A stretch of 64,000 bases of DNA from Nocardia nova SH22a (GTDB taxonomy: Bacteria > Actinomycetota > Actinomycetes > Mycobacteriales > Mycobacteriaceae), in assembly GCF_000523235.1 (NCBI RefSeq), contig NZ_CP006850.1:5146001-5210000 (forward strand), written 5' to 3'. Position numbers and translations under genes: made by a program. Below the pieces are notes generated by a model. That model ran no database searches, was not told where the DNA came from, and saw nothing but the letters and a program-made list of their open reading frames with translations. This document shows positions 1-8,422 of this stretch, piece after piece (within the stretch, counting starts at the first letter, position 1; every line of letters begins with the position of its first letter).

Positions 1-1118
1 TGCCCGAGGGCGAGCTGGGCTGGATCGTGACGGCAGGACAGGTCGGCTACCTGATCGGCCTGACTCTCCTTGTCCCCCTGGGAGATAAGCTCGACCGACG
101 CGGACTCGTCGTGGGCCACCTGATTCTCGCCGCGGCCGGCATGTCGGCCGCGGCGGTCGCCCCCGATCTCCGACTTCTCCTGGTCGGCCTCGCCGGTGCC
201 GGTGTGTTCGCGGTCGTCGTCCAGATCACGGTCGCATTCGCCGCGGATCTGTCGACTCCGGAGGATCGGGGCCGCACGCTCGGAATCGTCACGTCCGGGG
301 TCGTCCTCGGCATTCTCGGATCACGCACGCTCGCAGGGGGACTCGCCGCGCTGTGGGGATGGCGAAGCGTCTACGCGGTGCTCGCGGCGCTTCTCGTCGT
401 GCTGGCCGTCTTCGTTCGAGTCCTGCTGCCGGGCGATCAGCGTTCCGGCACCCCAACATACGGCGAGACACTGCTGTCCCTCGGGCGGCTCTTCCGGGAT
501 CCGCTGTTCGTTTCGCGCGGGCTGATCGCGTTCTTCCTGTTCGCGTCCTTCGGCACGCTCTGGAGCGGACTCGCACTACCGCTCGCGGCCGCGCCGTGGC
601 ACCTGAGTACAGCGCAGATCGGCCTGTTCGGAATCGCAGGACTCGCCGGTGCGCTGGGGGCCGCACGAGCGGGCCGATGGGCCGACACCGGCAGAGCCGA
701 CCTGGTCACCGGCGGCGCCCTGGTACTGCTGGCCGCGTCCTGGCTGGCCTCCGGACAAGCGACCTGGTCACTGTGGCTGACCATCGTCGGCGTCATCGTG
801 CTCGACTTCGCGGTCCAAGCCGTACACGTCAGCAACCAGGCCCTGCTCACCGCCGCGTACCCACACCGAACCAGCAGCGCCATCGGCGGCTACATGCTCT
901 TCTACTCCCTGGGCTCCGCCCTCGGCGCAACCGCCACCACCACGGTGTACTCCACGTCGGGATGGCACGGATCCGCCACCCTCGGAGCCACTTTCGCCCT
1001 CTGCGCACTCCTTGTCTGGGCGCTCAGCACAATGCTGCACGCCGCACCGCGCGGTGGCGGTATTCTGTGCCCTCATGTCGCAGCCGGGCATCGGGTGACG
1101 GAACAATCCGTACCATGA
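1..1118 (+). CDS. MFS transporter, C-terminal part (5' end outside window)
   Basis: Membrane transporter of the major facilitator superfamily, probably a proton-driven efflux pump. The open frame already runs at position 3 and reads through the first available GTG at 27, so the true start lies upstream of the window and the call is a 5' partial. The visible part has about ten hydrophobic helices and the family's cytoplasmic-loop signature in the form PLGDKLDRR just after the second helix, which places the missing sequence at roughly one helix. A second loop near GRWADTGR marks the mid-point repeat. The C-terminus ends in a short polar tail. Its TGA overlaps the ATG of the next gene by four bases, so the two are translationally coupled. 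The substrate cannot be inferred. Confidence 0.9.
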   Translation, partial: PEGELGWIVTAGQVGYLIGLTLLVPLGDKLDRRGLVVGHLILAAAGMSAAAVAPDLRLLLVGLAGAGVFAVVVQITVAFAADLSTPEDRGRTLGIVTSGVVLGILGSRTLAGGLAALWGWRSVYAVLAALLVVLAVFVRVLLPGDQRSGTPTYGETLLSLGRLFRDPLFVSRGLIAFFLFASFGTLWSGLALPLAAAPWHLSTAQIGLFGIAGLAGALGAARAGRWADTGRADLVTGGALVLLAASWLASGQATWSLWLTIVGVIVLDFAVQAVHVSNQALLTAAYPHRTSSAIGGYMLFYSLGSALGATATTTVYSTSGWHGSATLGATFALCALLVWALSTMLHAAPRGGGILCPHVAAGHRVTEQSVP

Positions 1119-2122
1119 CGAACCAGCAGACGACACTGCGCTTTTCGGTCCTGGACACGGCACCGATCGTTCAGGGCTCGAATGCGAGTCAGGCGCTGCG
1201 TGACTGCGTCGAGCTGGCGGAATTCATCGACGGGCTCGGCTTCCACCGGTTCTGGATGCCCGAGCATCACGGTATGCGCGGAGTGGCCAGTGCGGCACCG
1301 GCGGTCATGGTCGACCGCATCGCGTCCGTTACCCGGAATGTGCGGGTGGGAGCGGGCGGCGTCATGTTGCCCAACCACTCGCCCATCGTGATCGCGGAGC
1401 AGTTCGGCACGTTGGAGGCATTTCACCCAGGTCGCGTCGATCTCGGGCTCGGCCGTGCGCTGGGCGGGCCCCGCGCGGTCGCCGATCGGATCCGCGGCCC
1501 GCGCGAACGGACGGCCACACCGTTCGAAGACCAGGTCCAGGAATTGCTGGGGCTGTTCGACGAACGGGCCGACAACGCCGTAGCGGCGGTGCCCGCCACC
1601 GGCAACCGACCCGAATTCTGGATGCTCGGAAGCAGTGACCACACCGCCCGGGTCGCCGGTAGGCTCGGACTTCCGTTCGCGGCGGCCCATCACCTCGAGC
1701 CCACGAACACACTCGCCGCCGCCCGCGTCTACCGGCTGGCTTTCCAACCATCCGCGCTGTGCCCGGCGCCCCGGACGATGATCAGCGTCGCGGCCATCGC
1801 CGCCGAGAACGACGACCGCGCTCAGTGGCTCTCCGGATCGCTGAGAATGAAAACCGCACGGCGAAAAGAGAAACAGGCGATACGACTACCCAGCCCACAG
1901 ACCGCAGCAGACCATGGATACGCCGGCAAACGGCACGCCGAAGACGAACTCGACGGCGTATTCGTCGGGGCCCCTGCGACCGTACTGCCGCGTCTATGGG
2001 AACTGGCGACTGCAACATGCGCGGAGGAACTGCTGATCAAAACCGATGTGTACGACCACCACGACCGCCGCGAATCATTCCGGCTCCTGGCCGACAACGC
2101 CCCCGGCGTGCGGCCCACCTAG
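1115..2122 (+). CDS. LLM-class (luciferase-like) flavin/F420 oxidoreductase
   Basis: A 335-residue luciferase-fold monooxygenase or F420-dependent oxidoreductase. The sequence shows the family's N-terminal FSVLDTAPI strand, the WMPEHHG segment of the cofactor pocket, a VGAGGVMLPNHSP strand-turn, and the GRVDLGLGRALG motif shared by the group annotated as 'MsnO8 family LLM class oxidoreductase'. The frame is open far upstream, but homologous sequence begins only at the ATG at 1115, which overlaps the transporter stop (ATGA), so this start was chosen. Coupling to an MFS pump suggests co-production of an oxidoreductase and an exporter. Whether the cofactor is FMN or F420 and what the substrate is cannot be read from the sequence. 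Confidence 0.9.
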   Translation: MTNQQTTLRFSVLDTAPIVQGSNASQALRDCVELAEFIDGLGFHRFWMPEHHGMRGVASAAPAVMVDRIASVTRNVRVGAGGVMLPNHSPIVIAEQFGTLEAFHPGRVDLGLGRALGGPRAVADRIRGPRERTATPFEDQVQELLGLFDERADNAVAAVPATGNRPEFWMLGSSDHTARVAGRLGLPFAAAHHLEPTNTLAAARVYRLAFQPSALCPAPRTMISVAAIAAENDDRAQWLSGSLRMKTARRKEKQAIRLPSPQTAADHGYAGKRHAEDELDGVFVGAPATVLPRLWELATATCAEELLIKTDVYDHHDRRESFRLLADNAPGVRPT

Positions 2123-2155
2123 CCTTCCGGCATCGGTACGAAAGGCACAGCACAA

Positions 2156-2971
2156 TCACCACTCCCCTGCCGATGGAAACGATCGGCGCAGAATATCGGC
2201 GACGTCCGGCGGTAGTGAGTCCATCGCCCGCGCATACTCCGCACACTGCCGACTGGCTTCCTGGTGCTCGCCAGGCACGTCCAGATCGAGCGAATCGATC
2301 AGCAATTCGAATGTGGCCCGGTCACTTTCGGTCGTGAGCCGGTCGAGACCGCTGTTCACTCCGTCGATCGCGCCCGGCCGGACGCACCTGCCGAGCATGC
2401 TCCACACCTCGCCGAATCGTCCAGGCTCGGTGGCGAGCATGACCGATCGGGCCACATCGACCATCGACACGACATGACGCGTATCGCGACAGCGGACACA
2501 CGGCCCGATATCGGAATACAGCGGCAGACCGGTCGACACCACATTCACCCACGTCATATCGGCTCGCCGAATGAACATATCTCCCATGAAACAGATGAAC
2601 TGGTCCGCGATTTCGCGATTCTCGCGCGCCGTGAACGCCTCCATGTCGGGGAAGACGTGCCGCACCGCACGTTCCAGGCGACCACGCAACGGCGGATTCC
2701 ACCACTTGACCGGCCCTGCGGGCAGGTCGACCAACCGCAGAGTCTCGCCCACGAATCGGTCGACCTGTCGTTGAACACGTTGTGGCTCAACCCAGTTCAG
2801 CCAGGTCACCGTCTCTCGATTGAATACGAACCCCATCATCATCCCCAATCGCGTCATCGACAGCGGCGGCCGAAGCATCCCCTCTGGTACCGCCGACGAC
2901 CGTTGGCAGGACAGTATCGAAGGGGTACGACAAACCACCGAGCCCAGCGATGACCCCGCTTCATGGGCCAC
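2156..2971 (-). CDS. Uncharacterised protein, about 270 residues
   Basis: I do not recognise this protein. It runs convergent to the LLM gene, with 33 bases between the two stops. It has no signal peptide and no clear transmembrane segment, and is rich in Trp, Arg and Asp. Two Cys pairs stand out: one in a CVRCRDTRHV stretch near the middle and one Cys in FICFMGDMF. The first in-frame start is a GTG at 2971. Met codons in the MTRLGMMMGF stretch, about 36-45 residues further in, are equally plausible starts, because the first 35 residues look less protein-like. The codon bias is weaker than in the neighbouring genes, hinting at acquired DNA. Confidence 0.6.
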   Translation of the reverse strand: MAHEAGSSLGSVVCRTPSILSCQRSSAVPEGMLRPPLSMTRLGMMMGFVFNRETVTWLNWVEPQRVQRQVDRFVGETLRLVDLPAGPVKWWNPPLRGRLERAVRHVFPDMEAFTARENREIADQFICFMGDMFIRRADMTWVNVVSTGLPLYSDIGPCVRCRDTRHVVSMVDVARSVMLATEPGRFGEVWSMLGRCVRPGAIDGVNSGLDRLTTESDRATFELLIDSLDLDVPGEHQEASRQCAEYARAMDSLPPDVADILRRSFPSAGEW

Positions 2972-3195
2972 GCCAGGTGCTACCGCACAGATCGAAGAGC
3001 GCCAACAGATCTCGGCAATATCGTTCGGCCGCGAACGCAGCTGACGCTGCGCAGATCGGCTCTACGCTGTCCCCGATCAAGACCGCCGTCCACGCGGAAC
3101 CGAACGGGCAGTACGGGCGGCTCCCGTCCGGTACTCGTGTCCGAATTGCGACCTAACTCATTCACGATCCCCTCGCGTCGCAGACGCATTGTCCG

Positions 3196-3216
3196 TAGTA
3201 TCAGCATTGATACTAT
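3196..3216 (+). promoter_or_regulatory. hicAB promoter with palindromic operator; probable leaderless start
   Basis: The 20-base palindrome TAGTATCAGCATTGATACTA (8-base perfect arms around GCAT) occupies 3196-3215. Its right arm overlaps a good -10 hexamer TACTAT (3211-3216), which puts the transcription start about 7 bases later, on or next to the GTG at 3224. The message is therefore probably leaderless, in line with the lack of a Shine-Dalgarno sequence there. HicB antitoxins commonly autorepress through a C-terminal DNA-binding domain, so this is the natural HicB operator. The palindrome and hexamer are seen directly; binding is inferred. Confidence 0.7.
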
Positions 3217-3223
3217 AGATAGC

Positions 3224-3499
3224 GTGGGAAAAGTCGAGAAGCTGCTGGCGAAGCTGCGGGAGTCGCCGACGAATGTCACGTATGACGAGCTCCACAAGGT
3301 TTGCTGCCACTACTTCGGCGAACCGAGGCAGGGCGGCACCAGTCACGCGGTGTTCCGGAAGCCGTGGCTCGGCGACCCCCGCGTCCTGATCCAGCGAGGG
3401 AGAGATGGCAAAGCGAAGCCCTACCAGGTCAAACAAGTACTGGCAGCGATAGATAAACTGTCGACCGAGTCACCGAGGGAGGGTCTCGACGATGTCTGA
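3224..3499 (+). CDS. hicA: HicA-like mRNA interferase toxin
   Basis: A 91-residue protein with the HicA pattern: an N-terminal helix VEKLLAKLRESP, a YDELHKVCCHYFG helix, then GGTSHAVFRKPW carrying the conserved catalytic-type His, and a C-terminal KPYQVKQVLAAIDKL helix. HicA toxins have a double-stranded-RNA-binding-like fold and cleave mRNA. The frame is open for 260 bases upstream, but the promoter and palindrome at 3196-3216 and the domain boundary point to the GTG at 3224. The stop overlaps the ATG of the antitoxin gene by eight bases. The longer-than-usual insertion between the second helix and the His strand makes this a divergent HicA. Confidence 0.8.
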   Translation: MGKVEKLLAKLRESPTNVTYDELHKVCCHYFGEPRQGGTSHAVFRKPWLGDPRVLIQRGRDGKAKPYQVKQVLAAIDKLSTESPREGLDDV

Positions 3500-4136
3500 C
3501 GTATCCACCACACCGGACCCCACCCATTACGCATACCGCGTCATCTGGTCCGCCGAGGACGACGAGTTCGTGGGGCTGTGTGCCGAGTTCCCATCACTGT
3601 CGTGGTTGTCCGAAAACCAGACCGAGGCGTTCCTCGGCATCCAGCGCGTCGTGCGCGACGTTGTACGGGACATGGTGGCCGAAGGCGAACAGATCCCGCG
3701 CCCGCTGTCGGAACGCAGCTACAGCGGCAAGTTCATGACTCGCGTTTCGCCCGACCTGCATGCCAGGCTCGCGCGAGAAGCGGCCGAACAGCACGTGTCC
3801 CTGAACCGCCTGGTTACCGAGCGACTTTCCACTCCGCTCTCGGCTCCGGCGAAAACTCCGTTCGGGCACCCGGACACTGTCCGGACCGAAGGCTCCGACG
3901 AAAATTCCACGCCCACTGCACATTCGGCATCTGCCTTCCGTCATCGCGAATGGACCGACGAGTTCATGGCTCGCGTGCTGGTTCCGGGTGTTGTGTTCTG
4001 GCTGGTCGAGAACGAGAGGTTCGACCAGACCGAACGCAAACAGGTCCAGGCGTGGTTCAAGCGCTACCAGCAGAAAGCGGGCACCGCTCCCGACGAGAAC
4101 AACTCGCCGATGTCGTCTTGCCGAACCGGCAAGTAG
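3492..4136 (+). CDS. hicB: HicB-family antitoxin with ribbon-helix-helix and extra C-terminal domain
   Basis: A 214-residue partner of the preceding HicA. Residues 12-70 match the HicB N-terminal partial RNase-H-like fold (YRVIWSAEDDEFVGLCAEFP). Residues 78-115 form an Arc-type ribbon-helix-helix (GKFMTRVSPDLHARLAREA, then SLNRLVTERL), which would bind the operator upstream of hicA. After a low-complexity linker (about 116-148) comes an additional helical stretch of roughly 50 residues (HREWTDEFMARVLVPG to FKRYQQK) that ordinary HicB proteins of about 110-150 residues lack. Translation is coupled to hicA by the overlap. A small stem-loop lies across the stop codon. Confidence 0.82.
   Translation: MSDVSTTPDPTHYAYRVIWSAEDDEFVGLCAEFPSLSWLSENQTEAFLGIQRVVRDVVRDMVAEGEQIPRPLSERSYSGKFMTRVSPDLHARLAREAAEQHVSLNRLVTERLSTPLSAPAKTPFGHPDTVRTEGSDENSTPTAHSASAFRHREWTDEFMARVLVPGVVFWLVENERFDQTERKQVQAWFKRYQQKAGTAPDENNSPMSSCRTGK
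4117..4133 (+). terminator. Stem-loop at the hicB stop codon
   Basis: CTTGCCG-AAC-CGGCAAG forms a perfect 7-base-pair stem with a 3-base loop ending right before the hicB TAG. No T-tract follows, so it may be a weak terminator or an mRNA-stabilising hairpin. Confidence 0.35.
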
Positions 4137-4288
4137 CAGGCGATCAGCTCCACACCCGCCTCAGCGAGCAGATCGGCGGCGTACTGAGCCACGGCGGGCG
4201 GTACGCGCAGTCCGGAGCCCTTCCCTGACGTCGGTAACCTGGGCTGACGTGCCTGTTTAGCCCGTGCGCAGGTGGGAACCGCGCGCCT

Positions 4289-5176
4289 ATGAGCGAAAAA
4301 GTGAGTTTCGACAGTCAAGGTTTGAAGGTTGCTGGATTGCTGTATGTCCCCGAGGATGCGCAGGGTGCCCTGCCCGCCGTCGTCATCGGCCATCCGGTGA
4401 CCAGTGTCAAGGAGCAGTCACCGGCGAATTACGCCGAAGTGCTCGTCGGGGCGGGGTTCGTCGTGCTGACATTCGATGCGTCCTACCAGGGCGAGAGCGA
4501 AGGTACTCCGCGTCAGCTCGAAGATCCGGTGGTGCGTAGTGAGGATGTGAAGAATGCGGTCTCGTACCTCACGACGCGCAGTGAGGTCGATCCGGATCGT
4601 ATCGGCGCTTTCGGTATCTGCGGCTCCGGAGGTTACGTCCCGTTCGCGGCGCAATCCGACAAACGGATCAAGGCCGTCGCGACCGCCAGTGGCGTGAACA
4701 TCGGTGACCTGTTCCGCGCGGACCCGGACGCTCTCGCCGAGCAGATCGAGATCTCGAATGCGGCGCGCACCGCCGAGGCGCGTGGCGAGGCGAACGAGGC
4801 CGTCGATCTGCTGCCGACGACGAAGGAGCAGGCCGAGCAGTACCCCGATCGCAGCATGTTCCGGGAGGCCTACGACTTCTACAAGACTCCGCGTGGTCAG
4901 AACGAGAACGCGCCCAACACGCTGGCACCGACGAGCTACGACCGTATCGCCCAGTTCGATTCCTGGGAGTTCATCGACGCGATCGCCCCTCGCCCGCTGC
5001 TGATGTTCGCCGGATCGGACGCCGATACGCTCGCGCATTCACAAACCGCGATCGGCAAGGCGAAGGATCCGAAGGAACTGGTGCTCATCGAGGGCGCGTC
5101 CCACGTCGACCTCTACGACAAACGAGTCGCCGACGTCACTCCCGAACTGATCGAGTTCTTCAACGACAACCTCTGA
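4289..5176 (+). CDS. Alpha/beta hydrolase (dienelactone-hydrolase-like, Cys nucleophile elbow)
   Basis: A 295-residue cytosolic alpha/beta hydrolase. Features in order: beta-strand with the oxyanion-hole sequence VVIGHPVTS (about 31-39), LTFDASYQGES (60-70), nucleophile elbow GICGSGG with Cys111 at the nucleophile position (the G-x-C-x-x-G-G form found in dienelactone hydrolase and YcjY-like enzymes), acidic residue in FAGSDADT, and His in EGASHVDLYD near the C-terminus. A lid region around 150-215 is acidic and helical. The ATG at 4289 follows an AGGTGGGA stretch. It stands alone on the plus strand, convergent with the DoxX gene. Substrate unknown; a Cys nucleophile usually favours activated esters or lactones. 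Confidence 0.88.
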   Translation: MSEKVSFDSQGLKVAGLLYVPEDAQGALPAVVIGHPVTSVKEQSPANYAEVLVGAGFVVLTFDASYQGESEGTPRQLEDPVVRSEDVKNAVSYLTTRSEVDPDRIGAFGICGSGGYVPFAAQSDKRIKAVATASGVNIGDLFRADPDALAEQIEISNAARTAEARGEANEAVDLLPTTKEQAEQYPDRSMFREAYDFYKTPRGQNENAPNTLAPTSYDRIAQFDSWEFIDAIAPRPLLMFAGSDADTLAHSQTAIGKAKDPKELVLIEGASHVDLYDKRVADVTPELIEFFNDNL

Positions 5177-5218
5177 CGGACCGGTCTCAACCGGACAGCG
5201 AGATACGCACGCGCACAG

Positions 5219-5590
5219 TCATATCCAGATGGTCGCGAGCCACACGGTAACGGCTGCCGCGCAGAGCAGGGTGACGTTCAGGGCGACTTTCCGGTCTCCG
5301 CCGATCAGGTGGACCGGGAGCGCGGCGAGTTGCAGAACGACGAACCCGAGTGCCGCGACGACGGCGAGCCAGGGCACGAGGCCGGTCGCGGGCGGAAGAA
5401 TCAGCCCGAATGCGCCGAGCACTTCGAGCACGCCGATGGCGCGAACGGCGGGCAGGGGCAGTCGGTCCACCCACGCCATCATCGGCCGGAGCCGATCCCG
5501 GCTGCGCGTGATCTTCAGTGTGCCCGCGTACAGGTAGAAGGCGGCGAGCAGGCCGGCAACGATCCAGAATGCGATGTTCACGATTCCCAT
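5219..5590 (-). CDS. DoxX-family integral membrane protein
   Basis: A 123-residue protein with four hydrophobic helices (about 5-25, 45-65, 70-92, 100-120) and the DoxX-like pattern: an N-terminal FYLYAGTLKI helix with conserved Gly, a polar loop RSRDRLRPMM, and GVLEVLGAFGLILP in the second helix. DoxX/DoxD-like proteins are small inner-membrane quinol- or redox-associated proteins, and most actinobacterial members are uncharacterised. It is transcribed divergently from the LysR gene, whose start lies 97 bases away, so the regulator probably controls this gene. Confidence 0.85.
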   Translation of the reverse strand: MGIVNIAFWIVAGLLAAFYLYAGTLKITRSRDRLRPMMAWVDRLPLPAVRAIGVLEVLGAFGLILPPATGLVPWLAVVAALGFVVLQLAALPVHLIGGDRKVALNVTLLCAAAVTVWLATIWI

Positions 5591-5687
5591 CCAGCTTCAT
5601 CGGTCATGTTTCGATTGCACAGCCGTGCCGCCGAGTCTGTCCAAGACCCGTTCCGCGACCTCGATACCGAACGGGTATCGTGCCAGC

Positions 5688-6569
5688 GTGGAGCTACGAA
5701 TATTGCGATACTTCGTCGCTGTCGCCGAGGAACGTCATTTCGGTCGCGCCGCCACCCGCCTGCACATGAGCCAACCGCCGTTGAGCAGAGCCATCCGGCA
5801 GCTGGAGACCGAAGTCGGCGCCGCACTGTTCGATCGATCGCCCGCCGGTGTCGATCTCACCCGAGTCGGAGCGGTGCTGCTCGACGAGGCACGCGCCCTG
5901 CTCGCACAGGCCGACCGGCTCGGCGTGCGGATGGCCGCCGCGACCGGCAAAGCGAACCTCACCATCGGCATCCTGGGCGACGCCACCGATCCCGGCATCA
6001 GCAAGCTGGCCGCCGCCTACCGCAGCACCCATCCCGAGGTCGACATCCACATCCGCGACACCGACCTCACCGATCCGACCTGCGGATTGACGGCCGGACT
6101 GGTCGACGTCGCCGTCACCCGGGCACCGTTCGACGAAACCGCGCTGACCGTGCGTGACCTGCGTGCCGACCCGATGGGAGTGCTACTACGCGCCGACGAC
6201 CCGCTGGCCCACCACGACCACCTGACCCGAACCGACCTCAACGGCCGCCGCTGGTTCCGATTCCCCGACGGCACCGACCCCATCTGGCAGTCCTACTGGA
6301 ACGGAGGCGAACCACGGGAAGGACCGGTGGTGCGAGCCGTCCAGGAATGCGTACAGGCCGTACTCTGGAACGGCACCGTCGGCCTCACACCCCTCGGCCA
6401 CCAGATGCCCGACGGCCTGATCGCGATCCCTCTGATAGACATGCCGCCGAGCCGGGTGGTCGTGGCCTGGAACGAGAGCGACACCAACCCGATGATCCGA
6501 TCTTTCGTGCAAATGGCAAGGGCCGCATACGCCGATCCCTCGGCTCGACCGATTATTCGATACGCCTGA
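5688..6569 (+). CDS. LysR-family transcriptional regulator
   Basis: A 293-residue LysR regulator. Residues 1-60 form the winged helix-turn-helix (LRILRYFVAVAEERHFGRAA, then SQPPLSRAIRQLE), with the typical RSPAGVDLTRVGAVLLDEAR linker helix following. The remainder is the two-lobed effector-binding domain. The frame extends 114 bases upstream, but the family N-terminus starts at the GTG at 5688, giving the usual 'VELRILRYF' beginning. It is divergent from the doxX-like gene, the classical arrangement for a LysR regulator and its target, with the 97-base gap as the likely binding region. Confidence 0.92.
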   Translation: MELRILRYFVAVAEERHFGRAATRLHMSQPPLSRAIRQLETEVGAALFDRSPAGVDLTRVGAVLLDEARALLAQADRLGVRMAAATGKANLTIGILGDATDPGISKLAAAYRSTHPEVDIHIRDTDLTDPTCGLTAGLVDVAVTRAPFDETALTVRDLRADPMGVLLRADDPLAHHDHLTRTDLNGRRWFRFPDGTDPIWQSYWNGGEPREGPVVRAVQECVQAVLWNGTVGLTPLGHQMPDGLIAIPLIDMPPSRVVVAWNESDTNPMIRSFVQMARAAYADPSARPIIRYA

Positions 6570-6978
6570 GGAATTCACTCAGGCACACACAGCCTCCTCC
6601 AACCGGCCGTGTTCCCGTGCCGTCGACCATTCGAGTGACCGTCCAGGAGTCCACCGCTCCGAGATCAAGCCCCGATCATGGAAAAGCCCACAGCCTTTCG
6701 CACGGCAACCGCCCCACCGCCGGTCCGGCGCCTCGAAAGTGACGCTCACAGCCGGATATTCGGCGGACCAGCACGCTGCGCACCGGATCGCAGATCAACG
6801 CCCTCGGGCAGCGGAACGTCGTTGTCGCGACGCGGTGGGCACGACAATCCACGCGCGGCGCCCGTTCGCATGATGTGCTCACCGGCGGGACGATCTTGTC
6901 GAGGCGACGCGGGGCGAATAATGCAGCAGCACTGGAGTTGTCAGGCGATAGAGTGCCCCCCGCAAGGCCAGCGCGTAG
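6570..6978. other. Non-coding or decayed stretch
   Basis: About 400 bases between the lysR stop and the fragment at 6979. All six frames are interrupted or have unconvincing composition. Only short frames remain, none with family features or normal codon bias. I see no strong terminator or repeat. The stops in the frame that becomes coding at 6979 suggest the left part of that gene has decayed here. Confidence 0.5.
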
Positions 6979-7143
6979 AGCTTCTTCGTACGGCCGAACG
7001 GGCTCGTTGTCGGCGCGACGGAAGACTTACTGTGGGATTACGACGGCGATGACATCGTGGTCACGCTGACCCGGGACTATCTGCGACCGAACGAATCGGT
7101 GACGCTACGTTGGGAGATCGACCGTGACGAGGGAACTGCGTGA
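6979..7143 (+). pseudogene. C-terminal fragment of an unrecognised gene
   Basis: From a TAG at 6976-6978 to a TGA at 7141-7143 one frame encodes 54 residues with clear protein character, including GLVVGATEDLLWDYDGDD and RDYLRPNESVTLRWEI, and it overlaps the start of the next gene by 20 bases. It has no ATG, GTG or TTG, and upstream in the same frame there are several stops, so it looks like the surviving tail of a gene that once was co-translated with the metallopeptidase gene. The family is not recognised. Confidence 0.45.
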
Positions 7144-8287
7144 CGCTGCCGAACATGTCCTGCGCGCATGGAACCGGTATGAGATCGAGCGCGGCGCGGA
7201 CCCTGTCATCGACTACGACTGCGTGCCGGGGAGCTCGGACGTACCCGCTGTGGCGAACCGACTCGAGGCATTGCAGCGCTTGTCGGAGCTGAAGGCCGAA
7301 GCCGATGCAATCGGTGAAGGTGGCCTCGCGACCAGAATCGATGCCGATATCGCCTACTGCGCCGCATTGCTCGGTGAACGCGAACCGCTCGCCCGATATG
7401 TTCGCCGCACGCAAGGGTGCGAGCCGAGAGGTTGGTCCGACCAATACCTCCGGCATCGCCTCGAACTGGCACGGAACTGCCTGGCCGCACTCGGAATCGA
7501 CTGGGGCCCGAAGACCATGACCGACTTGATGGAAGCCGAAGGCCCACTGGACGTGTCGGTCAGTGCGGAAGCCATCCGGGAGGCGGCCACCGAACTCGAG
7601 CCCGTCGTCCGATCGGCGACCGGATCGACCACGGCATACGACCTCACCATCGAATCCGTCGACATCGACGCGTACTGGAGTTACTGGCTCGACGGCGCCG
7701 GTCGGAACCCCCGGCTGCGGATCAACCTCCGCAACGCACGCTTCACGCAGGTGGCGGCCCGCCAGTTCGCGCTACACGAAATACTCGGTCACGCACTGCA
7801 ATTCGCGAGCATTTCGGCACGATGCGCCCACGAGGACGTGCCGTGGATCCAGCTGTGCTCCGTCCATTCGCCCAACCAAGTCTTGTTCGAAGGTCTCGCG
7901 CAGGCAATGCCGTTGATCGTGACTCCTGACGACGAAAACCTCACCGCACGAGTGCGACTCGACCACTACCACCAACTCGTTCGCGGTCAACTACACCTCG
8001 CACTCGCCGCCGGAGAGCCCGTCCTGGATCTCGCCGAACGCGCCCGGCGTAGTGTCCCCTACTGGACCGATTCCCAGATTGCCGACCTGTTGACCGATCG
8101 TGGCGCCAATCCACTCCTGCGGTCGTACATGTGGTCCTATTCCGCCGGAATCGATTGGTTCGTCCGGCTCGCCGACAGCCCGGAAGCGCCGGTGGGACAA
8201 GTCCTGCACGCGGTCTACCAGGCGCCGCACACACCTGCCGAACTCATGGACCACTGGCCCGACGGTCCAACTGTCGGTGGCGAGTAG
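7124..8287 (+). CDS. HExxGH zinc-metallopeptidase-like protein
   Basis: A 387-residue cytosolic protein. Residues 218-223 read HEILGH, a zinc-binding HExxGH motif followed by ALQF, and Glu256 in LFEGLAQAM is positioned to be the third ligand. The overall look (helical, with GHALQ after the motif) resembles DUF885/M32-like helical peptidases, which have HExxxGH, but the spacing here is one residue shorter and equals the HExxGH of the M49 family. I call it a divergent zincin. The GTG at 7124 has a good GGGAG Shine-Dalgarno seven bases upstream and overlaps the tail of the preceding fragment. A GNAT acetyltransferase gene follows after 135 bases. Confidence 0.7.
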   Translation: MTRELRDAAEHVLRAWNRYEIERGADPVIDYDCVPGSSDVPAVANRLEALQRLSELKAEADAIGEGGLATRIDADIAYCAALLGEREPLARYVRRTQGCEPRGWSDQYLRHRLELARNCLAALGIDWGPKTMTDLMEAEGPLDVSVSAEAIREAATELEPVVRSATGSTTAYDLTIESVDIDAYWSYWLDGAGRNPRLRINLRNARFTQVAARQFALHEILGHALQFASISARCAHEDVPWIQLCSVHSPNQVLFEGLAQAMPLIVTPDDENLTARVRLDHYHQLVRGQLHLALAAGEPVLDLAERARRSVPYWTDSQIADLLTDRGANPLLRSYMWSYSAGIDWFVRLADSPEAPVGQVLHAVYQAPHTPAELMDHWPDGPTVGGE

Positions 8288-8422
8288 ACAACACCACCTG
8301 GCGAATGTGTCTTCCACCCGAACATTGCGCGTGCTGGAACCAGTCCGCCGAGCCGCTGACATCACGGCCGGTGACAGCTTCCGACGCCAATTCGACACTC
8401 TTACAAAGAAGGCCAGCACAGC

